Notes: generated from the letters alone by a model not told the origin. 32,713 bases of DNA from Butyrivibrio sp. (GCA_014799955.1 JAAVHB010000119.1:1-32713), one strand, 5' to 3'; shown: positions 7,414 to 14,593, numbered from the stretch's first letter. A program made the numbers and translations.

Positions 7414-7445
7414 GCGCTGTCACTCCCTTCCGATATCGTATCTTA

Positions 7446-7473
7446 ACTATATCAAAAACATAGCGGCGCCGCT
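7446..7473 (-). promoter_or_regulatory. Extended -10 promoter with a GC-rich palindrome in the -35 region
   Basis: Minus-strand TGATATAGT (7454-7446) is an extended -10 element about 33 bp before the AraC-GGDEF start. No -35 consensus is present; instead a perfect 12-bp palindrome AGCGGCGCCGCT occupies 7462-7473. It could be an operator, for example for autoregulation (inference). Confidence 0.4.
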
Positions 7474-7536
7474 TGACTTTTTGAGTAAAAAAGAGTATGT
7501 AAGGAAAAATGTATCGCAAATCCGACTTGCGGCAAT

Positions 7537-8004
7537 TTATTTTTTCTCCAACTCCAGCAGATATTCCTTTATCCCAAGTCCGCAGGCGTAGCCCGTCAGC
7601 GCCCCGTTGCTGCCGATAACCCTGTGGCACGGGACTATTATCATTATGGGATTGCGGTTGTTCGCCTGCCCCACCGCCCGCACCGCAAGTGGATTGCCTA
7701 TTCTTACGGCAATATCCTTGTAGCTCCTTGTTTCGCCGTAGGGAATTTCGCATAAAGCCTGCCACACGCTTTTCTGAAACGGAGTTCCGCTCATTTCGAC
7801 GGGAATCTGAAAGTTGCGGCGTTTTCCCTCAAAATATTCGCAAAGCTGAGTGTACGCCTCATGCAGTATATCCGAATGCGAACCACCCCTGCCCGACACG
7901 CCGCAAACTGCGTCCGGCGTAAAGGAAATCCGCGTTACCGCGTTTTTGTCTGCGCAAAGCGTCAGCACTCCGACCGGGCTTTCAAAGCTGTAAGTATCAA
8001 TCAT
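7537..8004 (-). CDS. ogt: Methylated-DNA--protein-cysteine methyltransferase (O6-alkylguanine repair)
   Basis: A 155-residue suicide repair enzyme that moves an alkyl group from O6-alkylguanine to its own cysteine. The active-site motif is IIVPCHRVIGSNG with Cys126, and the helix-turn-helix with the arginine finger is seen as AVRAVGQANNRNP (Arg109). The N-terminal RNase H-like domain is short and lacks the Ada zinc cysteines, so it is the Ogt/MGMT type. AGGAG lies 8 nt before ATG 8004. The gene stands alone between the small heat-shock gene and the AraC-GGDEF gene, with no clear strong terminator after it. Confidence 0.96.
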   Translation of the reverse strand: MIDTYSFESPVGVLTLCADKNAVTRISFTPDAVCGVSGRGGSHSDILHEAYTQLCEYFEGKRRNFQIPVEMSGTPFQKSVWQALCEIPYGETRSYKDIAVRIGNPLAVRAVGQANNRNPIMIIVPCHRVIGSNGALTGYACGLGIKEYLLELEKK

Positions 8005-8043
8005 ATTATTTCTCCTGTGTAGATTATAATATCAATATACATG

Positions 8044-8079
8044 AAAAAAGCGCCCGCCGTCAACTCACGACGGCGGGCG
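8044..8079 (-). terminator. Rho-independent terminator after the small heat-shock gene
   Basis: An 11-bp GC-rich stem, CGCCCGCCGTC (8051-8061) with GACGGCGGGCG (8069-8079), loop 7 nt, followed on the minus strand by C and six T (8050-8044). This is one of the strongest terminators in the window. Confidence 0.93.
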
Positions 8080-8090
8080 TGCCCGATAGC

Positions 8091-8528
8091 CTAACCTTCT
8101 ATTGCAATATAACGCTTGGTATCCTCAATTGGCTTAGCCTCCACCTTAGGAACATCGATTTTCAGAACGCCGTCCTCAAATCTTGCCTTGATATCCTCCT
8201 CGGTTATCTGCTCTCCCACATAGAAACGTCTGCTGCACGAACCGCTGTAGCGCTCCCTACGTATATATCTGCCCTCATCGTCCTTTGTGTCGTTGGAGGT
8301 GTTCGTGGACGCCGTCACGGTAAGATAACCGTCCTTCAACTCCGCCTGCACATTCTCCTTCTTAAATCCCGGCAGATTCATCGCAATTTCAAAAACGTTA
8401 TCCTTTTCCTTCACATCCGTATGCATGATGTTCTGAGGCGCTTTCGCAGGCTGCGAAAAGCTTCTGAACCCCGGTACATCAAAAAAATCATCCAACAAAT
8501 TCTCTCCGAATAAACTGGGCATAAACAT
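8091..8528 (-). CDS. hsp20: Hsp20 family small heat-shock protein (alpha-crystallin domain)
   Basis: A 145-residue ATP-independent holdase. The N-terminal arm (FGENLLDDFFDVP) is followed by the alpha-crystallin domain from about residue 35: FEIAMNLPGFKKENVQ, then GYLTVTAS, and the family signature DGVLKIDVPK. The C-terminal tail is short and lacks a clear I-x-I motif. The start is put at ATG 8528, because GGAGGA lies 8 nt upstream; an ATG at 8543 overlaps that ribosome site and is less likely. Single-gene unit with a strong terminator. No CIRCE element (the HrcA site) is visible upstream. Confidence 0.93.
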   Translation of the reverse strand: MFMPSLFGENLLDDFFDVPGFRSFSQPAKAPQNIMHTDVKEKDNVFEIAMNLPGFKKENVQAELKDGYLTVTASTNTSNDTKDDEGRYIRRERYSGSCSRRFYVGEQITEEDIKARFEDGVLKIDVPKVEAKPIEDTKRYIAIEG

Positions 8529-8603
8529 AAGCAATTCCTCCATTCAATACAAAAACTTATATGTTAATATAATTCACATTTTTTCATAATTACAGTATTC
8601 CTA

Positions 8604-8628
8604 ATTGAATGGAAATTATTCGTTCAAT
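8604..8628. promoter_or_regulatory. Imperfect palindrome upstream of the small heat-shock gene
   Basis: ATTGAA at 8604-8609 and TTCAAT at 8623-8628 are exact inverted arms 13 bp apart, with further partial symmetry inside. It lies 76-100 bp before the hsp20 start, where a promoter operator would be expected. It does not match CIRCE. Could be chance in AT-rich DNA. Confidence 0.3.
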
Positions 8629-8640
8629 GTGCTTTTCGGC

Positions 8641-9084
8641 TTATTTTATAATGCCTCCGTGAAAATTACACTCATAAATCACCTGCCCGCGAAACGAAAT
8701 CGTTTCACAGCCGCAAAACCACTCAAATTCCCCGGACACACGGCATTCATAGGTATAATCGCCGCTTGAATACTCCTTCGGTCCGCGAAACGGCATTTGA
8801 GCCGGCACGTTAAACAGGGCCTCCTTAAGAAAATCTCCGCTGAAATTTTCTCCGATTACACGCCCTGCGTAATTCATGCTCCAGTAAGGATTTCCGCTCA
8901 GCCAAACAGCTTCCTCGCCCGCAAAATTCGCACCGCCCAGATATGTATCGTAATACATATAATCACCCTCGCTGTACGTCAAATCATGGGATTTGGGTCT
9001 TGTGTAAACAGTTTCGGCTCCTTTTCCTGCGTATGTGGCTTTTTTCGCCCTTATCAAAAAACCGACAATTTCATCATTTTGCAT
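8641..9084 (-). CDS. DUF5680 domain protein
   Basis: A 147-residue soluble protein recognised as DUF5680 by its motifs: SHDLTYSEGDYMYYDTYLGG, FAGEEAVW, PYWSMNYAGRV, FSGDFLKEAL and GDYTYECRVSG with a final YECNFHGG. It is rich in Tyr, Trp and Gly and has no signal peptide or membrane segment. The family has no established function that I can name. AAGGAGG lies 9 nt before ATG 9084. It starts 21 bp after the ABC permease and is probably the third gene of that operon. Confidence 0.8.
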   Translation of the reverse strand: MQNDEIVGFLIRAKKATYAGKGAETVYTRPKSHDLTYSEGDYMYYDTYLGGANFAGEEAVWLSGNPYWSMNYAGRVIGENFSGDFLKEALFNVPAQMPFRGPKEYSSGDYTYECRVSGEFEWFCGCETISFRGQVIYECNFHGGIIK

Positions 9085-9105
9085 TCCTAATTCCTCCTTT
9101 TTCCG

Positions 9106-10689
9106 TCATGCCCTGATTCTGAATGTTTTGGGCGCAAATTTATAAACAACAATGCTTGCCGCAATGCAGTACAGTATACAGAATACTATTGTCAGAATTC
9201 CGAATATCAGGGTCGGCACTCTGAAATTAATCATAAGATAGCATACAATATAAGTCGCCGACACAATTATGCGGTAAGCGCCGCTTTTCATCTCCGTCCC
9301 CGCGTTATAGGGCTGCAGAATATAGTACAGCATCAGATAATGCACTGAAAAAAAGACGCTCATCGCCATAACCGACACAAGCAGAACCGCGTAATTCAGC
9401 GGATTGTCCGTTCCGCCCGACGTATAGAGCAAAACCGCCAGCCCCGCGCCAATCACAAATGCGGGCAGGAGATTCACCTTGATAATTTCGCGCAGGCGGA
9501 TTTGAAACAGCTTGAGAATAAGCCGCGGCTTTTTATAAAACGAATATGTCAAAAGACTGTGGTCGCAGTTTATAAAGAGCGCCCTCGTAAAGCTCGTCCC
9601 CCGATTTACCAGATACATGACAAAAACAAAATACGGCAGAGCATTCATAAGCGCATTGTTTATCTTTACCCTCATTTCCTCATCAAACCGGAAAAGTATA
9701 ATCGCTGCCGCAACCAGCACAAGCACAACAAGCGCTATTTTCTGCGCCGCGCTCCAGAGAATTTTGCGGTGACGCTTGATAAACAGCTCGTTCAGATACT
9801 CAAAACCTTTTTTGGTGCTTGTTATGCGTTTATCTGCGCTGATGTTTTTATGTGTCTGTTCTCGCTGGAGTTTAACCTGCGCCTGCCTGTCCATCTGCAC
9901 GTTCAAAGATTCGTTCAGCAGTATTTTATACATCGCCCGATAGCTTTTAAATGTCAGAATCTTTCGGATTGAGAGCAGTCCCGACACGATTCCGGCGCAC
10001 ATAAGCACGGCGCATACCGCCTCGGGGATTTTTATGTATATGACAGGAAGTCCGTATGCCGCCGCCAGCATAAGCGCTACGGCAAACCACCCTGTTATGC
10101 CGAGCTTATTCTCGTTTCTGACCCTGTTCTTTTTTTCGTAAAGAATAAGCGAATATGCCGCCGCGGCAAGCTTCGTACCCGCCGCAAAAAACGGAATCAG
10201 CAGGCACTCCCATACCTTCACACCCTCGGCAAGTCCGAAAACAAAGCCGCAAAGCGCAAAACCCGCAATATGCTTTAATACGGCATAAAAATAATTTACG
10301 ACCGTGTATTCCCTTGCGTCCATTCCCAGAAGAATCATCGCGTAATACTTGTCCTTCGTCGGATTAAACATGAACGAATTCGTAAACGCGCCAATCAGCG
10401 TAAGCATAACTAAAAGATGCAGAAAAAGCCCTCTGTCCGCTTCCAAATCACTGTAAAGCGCAATCGGACCGGCAATCATAATAAGGAAATAAAGTATTTT
10501 TCCGACAAATACCGTAAGAATCTCCCATATTATTGACAGCACGTTCGCCGCTGTCTTAAAGCCGCGAAGCTGATAAACCGTGTCGGGAATAACCTTTTTC
10601 AAAAGCGGAATCTGTTTGATTGCGTAAAGAATACTGTTGACACGGTATGTATTTTTCAGCAAAAAAGAGAGGCGCAGAGTTTTAAACAT
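9106..10689 (-). CDS. ABC transporter permease, multi-spanning
   Basis: A 527-residue integral membrane protein with about twelve hydrophobic helices, six before and six after a basic cytoplasmic stretch at roughly 255-315 that includes the VKLQREQTHKNISADKR segment. No periplasmic binding domain is seen. Together with the ATPase encoded just upstream (8-bp overlap of coding ends) it should form an ABC exporter of the ABC-2 or related type; the cargo is unknown, with peptide or lipid export as candidates (inference). AAGGAGGA lies just before ATG 10689, inside the ATPase gene. Confidence 0.8.
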   Translation of the reverse strand: MFKTLRLSFLLKNTYRVNSILYAIKQIPLLKKVIPDTVYQLRGFKTAANVLSIIWEILTVFVGKILYFLIMIAGPIALYSDLEADRGLFLHLLVMLTLIGAFTNSFMFNPTKDKYYAMILLGMDAREYTVVNYFYAVLKHIAGFALCGFVFGLAEGVKVWECLLIPFFAAGTKLAAAAYSLILYEKKNRVRNENKLGITGWFAVALMLAAAYGLPVIYIKIPEAVCAVLMCAGIVSGLLSIRKILTFKSYRAMYKILLNESLNVQMDRQAQVKLQREQTHKNISADKRITSTKKGFEYLNELFIKRHRKILWSAAQKIALVVLVLVAAAIILFRFDEEMRVKINNALMNALPYFVFVMYLVNRGTSFTRALFINCDHSLLTYSFYKKPRLILKLFQIRLREIIKVNLLPAFVIGAGLAVLLYTSGGTDNPLNYAVLLVSVMAMSVFFSVHYLMLYYILQPYNAGTEMKSGAYRIIVSATYIVCYLMINFRVPTLIFGILTIVFCILYCIAASIVVYKFAPKTFRIRA

Positions 10690-11389
10690 GTTCTTCCTCC
10701 TTAAGTGCCGCTATAATCTTTTCCTTGAATTCCCTGCTGTCCAAATCGGATTTGGCTACGATTTCAAGCTCGCCGTGGCTTAAAAGCACAATCTCGTCGC
10801 AGAGGTCAAGCGCCAAATCCAGAAGGTGCGTCGAAAAAACGGTAATGCGTCCGCCCTTAAGCGAGCGCAGAAGCGATTTCATTTCCTCGGCTACCACGAC
10901 ATCCAGCGATGTCAGAGGCTCGTCCAACAGCAGGATATTCGGACGGGCGATAATATTTATAAGCATCTGCATCTTATTTTTCATACCGTGCGAGTAGTCC
11001 TTGAGAAGCTTATTCCTGTCCTCCGGCGCAATACTCATATAGTCAAAATACTCATCCAGACTTTTAGGATTCTCAATCTTCCCCTCGTGAATATCAATAA
11101 AGAATTTCAGAAATTCCCTGCCCGTCATAAATTCGGGAACCGTCGGCGTGGACAAAACATAGCCGATATCCTCCGGCTCCAAATCCCGCTCCCCGTTTTC
11201 CGTTTCCATATAAAACTTACCTGAATCTGCCCTGATGTCCCCGTTGATGCAGTTGAAAAGCGTGGTCTTGCCCGCGCCGTTCCTGCCGAGCAGACCGTAT
11301 ATTTTGCCCTCCTCGAACGTGAAATCAATATCCCGGAGAACCTGCTTTTTGTCAAAATTTTTGGATAAATGCTGTATGATGAATTTCAT
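10682..11389 (-). CDS. ABC transporter ATP-binding protein
   Basis: A 235-residue nucleotide-binding domain. Walker A is GRNGAGKT (residues 35-42), the signature is the variant YSHGMKNK (132-139) in place of LSGGQ, and Walker B with its Glu is NILLLDEPLTSLD (151-163); the H-loop is STHLL. The YSxGMKxK signature is common among exporter ATPases of the ABC-2 group. The ATG at 11389 has GGAGGG 6 nt upstream. It heads an operon with the permease and the DUF5680 gene, read from the promoter at 11428-11456. Confidence 0.93.
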   Translation of the reverse strand: MKFIIQHLSKNFDKKQVLRDIDFTFEEGKIYGLLGRNGAGKTTLFNCINGDIRADSGKFYMETENGERDLEPEDIGYVLSTPTVPEFMTGREFLKFFIDIHEGKIENPKSLDEYFDYMSIAPEDRNKLLKDYSHGMKNKMQMLINIIARPNILLLDEPLTSLDVVVAEEMKSLLRSLKGGRITVFSTHLLDLALDLCDEIVLLSHGELEIVAKSDLDSREFKEKIIAALKEEEHV

Positions 11390-11427
11390 GGGGCGCCCTC
11401 CGTTTTGCCAAAATTAATTATAAGAAT

Positions 11428-11456
11428 ATTATAATAATTAATACGGAAGATTTCAA
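11428..11456 (-). promoter_or_regulatory. Promoter for the ABC exporter operon
   Basis: Minus-strand TTGAAA (11456-11451), 17-bp spacer, TATAAT (11433-11428), about 39 bp before the ATPase start. It is divergent from the promoter at 11470-11498, with the two -35 boxes only 13 bp apart. Confidence 0.8.
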
Positions 11457-11469
11457 TTATAAAGGTGCA

Positions 11470-11498
11470 TTTACATTCATCAAAATGCATGTTAGAAT
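11470..11498 (+). promoter_or_regulatory. Promoter for the GNAT-NTP pyrophosphatase unit
   Basis: TTTACA (11470-11475), 17-bp spacer, TAGAAT (11493-11498). The start would be near 11505, giving an unusually long leader of about 180 nt before the GNAT gene. Confidence 0.6.
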
Positions 11499-11504
11499 CA
11501 TGTT

Positions 11505-11686
11505 GCAGGGCGTGCCGCCCTCATTCCCGACAGAATAGGGGATGCTATGAAAATCCGTCTTATGGACGGCTGTTCCTATTTGTGCGATTCGGAATAACAC
11601 CGTAAACCTATAAATTCAAGAAAGCCCATTCCGCAGTCAGGAGAAAGAAAGTTTCTTTCGGAAAATGAGAAAAGGAGTTTTTATCA
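11505..11686 (+). promoter_or_regulatory. Long leader with hairpins and a possible 16-codon peptide
   Basis: The leader holds AGGGCG-TGC-CGCCCT (11507-11521), CCGTC with GACGG (11555-11569) and a 17-nt hairpin GAAAGAAA-G-TTTCTTTC (11643-11659) just before the ribosome site AAAGGAG. A frame at 11547-11597 reads MKIRLMDGCSYLCDSE. No T-box or known riboswitch motif is recognised. A structured leader controlling the GNAT gene is possible; function is inference. Confidence 0.35.
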
Positions 11687-12130
11687 ATGATGAAATTAAC
11701 AAAAGCAAATACATCAGATGCTTTGGTAATTAACAGTATTTCAAAGCGTTCATTTGACAGTGATGCTGCGGTAGGAAATCCTTATGCGGGAGGTCCTCCG
11801 GGATATATGTCTGTTGCATTTCATACCAAGATGGCGCGAACGAACCATTTATACAAATTGACGGAAAACGGTCTTATAGTGGGAGGCGCTATCATTTTTC
11901 ATGACGGAGAAAAGCTTAACATAGGAAGAATATTTGTAAGTCCGGAGTACCATAGAAAAGGGTTCGGATTATTTATGATGCAGGAAATTGAAGCAATGTA
12001 TCCTGAGGTTAAGGAATTTTATCTTGATACACCTATTTGGAACGTCCGTACAAATAGCTTTTATAAAAAACTGGGTTATTCAGAATATAAAAGAGACAAT
12101 GAATTTGTATATTATGTCAAAAAAATATAA
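11687..12130 (+). CDS. GNAT family N-acetyltransferase
   Basis: A 147-residue acetyltransferase domain. Motif A is seen as IGRIFVSPEYHRKGFGLFMM, with the pyrophosphate-binding R-K-G-F-G turn, and the C-terminal NSFYKKLGYSEY segment is typical of GNAT folds. The substrate is unknown. AAAGGAG lies 9 nt before ATG 11687; a second ATG follows immediately at 11690. Codon use is AT-richer than in the ABC operon. It is followed by the Ham1-like gene after 23 bp and is probably co-transcribed with it. Confidence 0.88.
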   Translation: MMKLTKANTSDALVINSISKRSFDSDAAVGNPYAGGPPGYMSVAFHTKMARTNHLYKLTENGLIVGGAIIFHDGEKLNIGRIFVSPEYHRKGFGLFMMQEIEAMYPEVKEFYLDTPIWNVRTNSFYKKLGYSEYKRDNEFVYYVKKI

Positions 12131-12153
12131 TAGCCATAAGAATGGAGCGAGCA

Positions 12154-12777
12154 ATGAAAATACTGTACGGAACAACAAATCAAGCCAAACTTGAATATAT
12201 GAAGCGTGCGACGGATTCGTTGAGGCTTGAAATCATAAGCCTTAAGGATTTGGGGCTTCCCCTGCCGAAGATAGACGAATCCGGAAACAATCCGCTTGAA
12301 AATGCCAGAATCAAGGCAAAAGCCTATTTTGAGGCTTTTTCAATGCCTGTTTTTTCCTGTGACAGCGGATTGTATTTTGATAATCTTGAAGAAGAATTAC
12401 AGCCCGGAACTCATGTCAGAAGGGTAAACGGTAACGAGCTTACCGATGAGGAAATGACGGCATACTATTCTAATCTGGCAAAACAGCACGGCAATAAGCT
12501 GATTGGACGGTACCGCAACGCCATCTGCTTTATCGCCGACGAATCCTCCTGCTTTTCACGCATGGACGCATCGCTGGAAACCGAGCCTTTCATGCTTATC
12601 GACAAACCCCACGAAAAGAGGGTATCCGGCTTCCCCTTGGACACGCTGTCAGTGGATATAGCTTCCGGGAAATATTATTATGATCTGCCGGAAGAATCCG
12701 TCGCCGCGACGGATGTTGCACAGGGATTAAAAGCGTTTTGGGAGATGGTGCTTGCGGAGCATCATAGTTTCCTATAA
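12154..12777 (+). CDS. RdgB/Ham1-like non-canonical purine NTP pyrophosphatase
   Basis: A 207-residue protein with the Ham1 fold signatures: MKILYGTTNQAKLEYM (the T-x-N-x-x-K motif), NNPLENARIKAKAYFEAF (ENA..KA), and FSCDSGLYFDNL (D-S-G-L). Such enzymes hydrolyse ITP, XTP or related nucleotides to monophosphates, cleaning the nucleotide pool. It departs from standard RdgB in the region after the DSGL motif, so substrate range may differ. The start is set at ATG 12154, since GGAG lies 6 nt upstream; ATG 12142 would precede that site. Its last 16 bp overlap the end of the convergent DpnI gene. Confidence 0.82.
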   Translation: MKILYGTTNQAKLEYMKRATDSLRLEIISLKDLGLPLPKIDESGNNPLENARIKAKAYFEAFSMPVFSCDSGLYFDNLEEELQPGTHVRRVNGNELTDEEMTAYYSNLAKQHGNKLIGRYRNAICFIADESSCFSRMDASLETEPFMLIDKPHEKRVSGFPLDTLSVDIASGKYYYDLPEESVAATDVAQGLKAFWEMVLAEHHSFL

Positions 12778-13526
12778 TGTCCTCTCCCTAAGAATTTGAT
12801 AAACCCTTTATCTCTCAAAAATTGCAATTGCTGACGAATCTTAGCCTCTATATTATGATTATTTACATGCCGATTCTGCAATTTTTCAGCATATGCATAC
12901 ATATCTTTCAACGAAAATTCAGTTGATTTGATGTCATTAACACAATTCATGACATAAAACAGCCAACCACGAGAATCAAGATTTTCTGTCCTTAATTCGG
13001 TTATTTTAGAGTATTCATGTACTACATCATTTAAAGATTTAATTACACCATTTCTGATTATACTGATTTTACCTTGTTCGGGAATTTCAGAGTATAAAAT
13101 ATTACAGCCTATCCATCCCGCTCTTCTTGCCGTAGGCGCAAGAGGCTTTCTCTTTTCAATAATCTGCGGAACAAAGAAAAATTTCGGCACCAATGTCAAA
13201 TCCACCACATCATAATTTGAAGAATATCTCATTATAAATAAATCCGGGTTCGAGATGCTTGTTATTCTTTGAATCATTGTAGAATACGCGCCATCGTTGA
13301 TTTTTTTACCTATTGCACCATTCTTGCTTTTTATTTCAAATATTTCCCCACAGTTTTCACACTGCATATCAGCAACTGGCTGATTATTTTTCATTCTTTT
13401 GATATGTAAATTTCCGCAGCAAGGACAAAACATATTGCCACAAATCCAGCTTTCACTCATTACTCTGATTTTTTGAGATTCGCTTTTATATTTTTCGCCT
13501 AACGCTTCATCAAAATGTAAATTCAT
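12762..13526 (-). CDS. dpnI: DpnI-like methyl-directed type IIM restriction endonuclease
   Basis: The 254-residue product aligns end to end with my recollection of Streptococcus DpnI (254 residues), including the start (MNLHFDEA) and end (GRGHYRKL). Catalytic PD-(D/E)xK residues Asp53, Glu64 and Lys66 are kept (VADMQ and FEIKSKNG), as are zinc ligands Cys34, Cys37, Cys56 and Cys59. The RKPLAPTARRAGWIGCNI block is nearly unchanged. Residues 180-254 form the winged helix that reads methylated DNA. DpnI cuts Gm6ATC, restricting adenine-methylated foreign DNA. The gene is AT-richer than its neighbours, suggesting transfer. No dpnD partner is seen. The ribosome site (GGATGG) is weak and the rpsI terminator lies 16 bp upstream. 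Confidence 0.95.
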   Translation of the reverse strand: MNLHFDEALGEKYKSESQKIRVMSESWICGNMFCPCCGNLHIKRMKNNQPVADMQCENCGEIFEIKSKNGAIGKKINDGAYSTMIQRITSISNPDLFIMRYSSNYDVVDLTLVPKFFFVPQIIEKRKPLAPTARRAGWIGCNILYSEIPEQGKISIIRNGVIKSLNDVVHEYSKITELRTENLDSRGWLFYVMNCVNDIKSTEFSLKDMYAYAEKLQNRHVNNHNIEAKIRQQLQFLRDKGFIKFLGRGHYRKL

Positions 13527-13542
13527 AAAAATCCATCCATTT

Positions 13543-13577
13543 ATAAAACAAGGGCAAAGCCTGTAACGGCTCTGCCC
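13543..13577 (-). terminator. Terminator after rpsI, upstream of the DpnI gene
   Basis: On the minus strand GGGCAGAGCC pairs with GGCTTTGCCC (one mismatch) around a 6-nt loop, followed by TTGTTTTA. It ends the rplM-rpsI unit. The DpnI start is 16 nt further on, so read-through past this element is a likely source of DpnI mRNA (inference). Confidence 0.75.
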
Positions 13578-13601
13578 ATCTGCAACATTTCAAAATATTT
13601 A

Positions 13602-14009
13602 TTATCTCTTCGAGAACTGCGGCGCTCTTCTCGCTGCCTTAAGTCCGTATTTCTTACGCTCCTTCATTCTCGGGTCTCTGGTGAGGAAACCTGCCGCCTT
13701 GAGCGCGGGTCTGTAATCCGCGTCAGCCTTGATGAGCGCTCTTGAAATTCCGTGTCTGATAGCGCCCGCCTGACCGGTGGTTCCGCCGCCGTGTACGTTT
13801 ACCTTTACGTCAAACTTGTCGAGCGTATCGGTTAAGGCGAGGGGCTGACGAACTATAACCTTGAGGGTCTCAAGTCCGAAATAATTGTCGATGTCTCTTT
13901 TATTTATTGTAATCTCGCCTTTACCGGGCATTATATATACTCTTGCAATACTGCTTTTTCTTCTTCCGGTTCCGTAGAACTTTGCGCTTGCCGCTTTCTT
14001 TGCTGCCAT
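13602..14009 (-). CDS. rpsI: 30S ribosomal protein S9
   Basis: A 135-residue S9 with the expected C-terminus: [19 protein letters not shown], whose final basic tail reaches the P-site tRNA. The [14 protein letters not shown] entry segment and the [15 protein letters not shown] block are classic. The start is ATG 14009, 9 nt after AAGGAGG; ATG 14015 is too close to that site to be used. It lies 19 bp after rplM and shares its promoter. Confidence 0.97.
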   Translation of the reverse strand: MAAKKAASAKFYGTGRRKSSIARVYIMPGKGEITINKRDIDNYFGLETLKVIVRQPLALTDTLDKFDVKVNVHGGGTTGQAGAIRHGISRALIKADADYRPALKAAGFLTRDPRMKERKKYGLKAARRAPQFSKR

Positions 14010-14028
14010 TGTCATTTCCTCCTTCTAA

Positions 14029-14457
14029 TTAAAATGTCAAAACTTCCGGCTTCTGAGCTGCGTGCTTGTGTTCCGGTCCAACATATACATGGAGTTTTGT
14101 GTACATTTCTCTTCCCAAAGGTCCCTTAGGGAGCATTCCCTTGACCGCGTGCTCGATAACTCTCTCGGGGTGCTTTGCAAGCATCTCTCTGAGGGTTGTC
14201 TCCTTAAGGCCGCCAATCCAGCCTGAGTAATTGTAGTATATTTTCTGGTCAAGCTTCTTTCCGGTTACGGAAATCTTCTCTGCATTGACTACGATAACGT
14301 AATCTCCGGTGTCCATGCCGGGCGTGTAGGTGGGCTTGTTCTTTCCTCTTAAAACCTTAGCTACCTCCGAAGCAAGACGTCCTAATGTATATCCTGTAGC
14401 GTCAACTACATACCATTTTCTTTCAATTGTTGATGGACTGGCCATAAATGTTTTCAT
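14029..14457 (-). CDS. rplM: 50S ribosomal protein L13
   Basis: A 142-residue L13, an early assembly protein of the large subunit. Motifs include [34 protein letters not shown] and [24 protein letters not shown] lies 8 nt before ATG 14457. It is the first gene of the rplM-rpsI pair, read from the promoter at 14565-14593 through a leader of about 100 nt. Confidence 0.98.
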   Translation of the reverse strand: MKTFMASPSTIERKWYVVDATGYTLGRLASEVAKVLRGKNKPTYTPGMDTGDYVIVVNAEKISVTGKKLDQKIYYNYSGWIGGLKETTLREMLAKHPERVIEHAVKGMLPKGPLGREMYTKLHVYVGPEHKHAAQKPEVLTF

Positions 14458-14558
14458 TGGTTTACCTCCTTGAAAATATCAAAAAACTTGTTAGCTAATA
14501 TATTCAAAACGTTCCTCCGGGGCTATGGTGAAACGCTTTAGTCTAAATGTCGCCACAG
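14458..14558 (-). promoter_or_regulatory. rplM leader, possibly structured
   Basis: The leader can form CTGTGG with CCATAG and, close to the ribosome site, TTGAATAT with ATATTTTCAA (bulged), whose 3' arm abuts AAGGAGG. L13 leaders with autogenous control are known in Firmicutes; whether this one belongs to that class needs covariance data. Confidence 0.35.
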
Positions 14559-14564
14559 TTAAAT

Positions 14565-14593
14565 ATTATATAATGCGGTATTTCCGATGTCAA
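14565..14593 (-). promoter_or_regulatory. Perfect consensus sigma-70 promoter for rplM-rpsI
   Basis: Minus-strand TTGACA (14593-14588), exactly 17 bp, then TATAAT (14570-14565). All twelve consensus bases match. This isolates rplM-rpsI from the inserted EamA gene upstream. Confidence 0.92.

Noticed and set aside
7505-7531. Possible terminator after the ogt gene (CGCAA with TTGCG, then T-run)
   Set aside because: Only five base pairs with a 7-nt loop and a T-run set off by five bases; too weak to call.
8544-8640. CIRCE element for the heat-shock gene
   Set aside because: The palindrome present does not match the TTAGCACTC-N9-GAGTGCTAA pattern.
10682-11389. Broken ABC signature motif
   Set aside because: YSHGMKNK is a usual variant for this exporter group, not a defect.
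11505-11686. T-box riboswitch in the GNAT leader
   Set aside because: No T-box sequence, specifier loop or antiterminator is visible, and the downstream gene is not an amino-acid gene.
14010-14015. Upstream ATG for rpsI (MTM start)
   Set aside because: It is only about two bases from the ribosome site; the next ATG has the normal 9-nt spacing.
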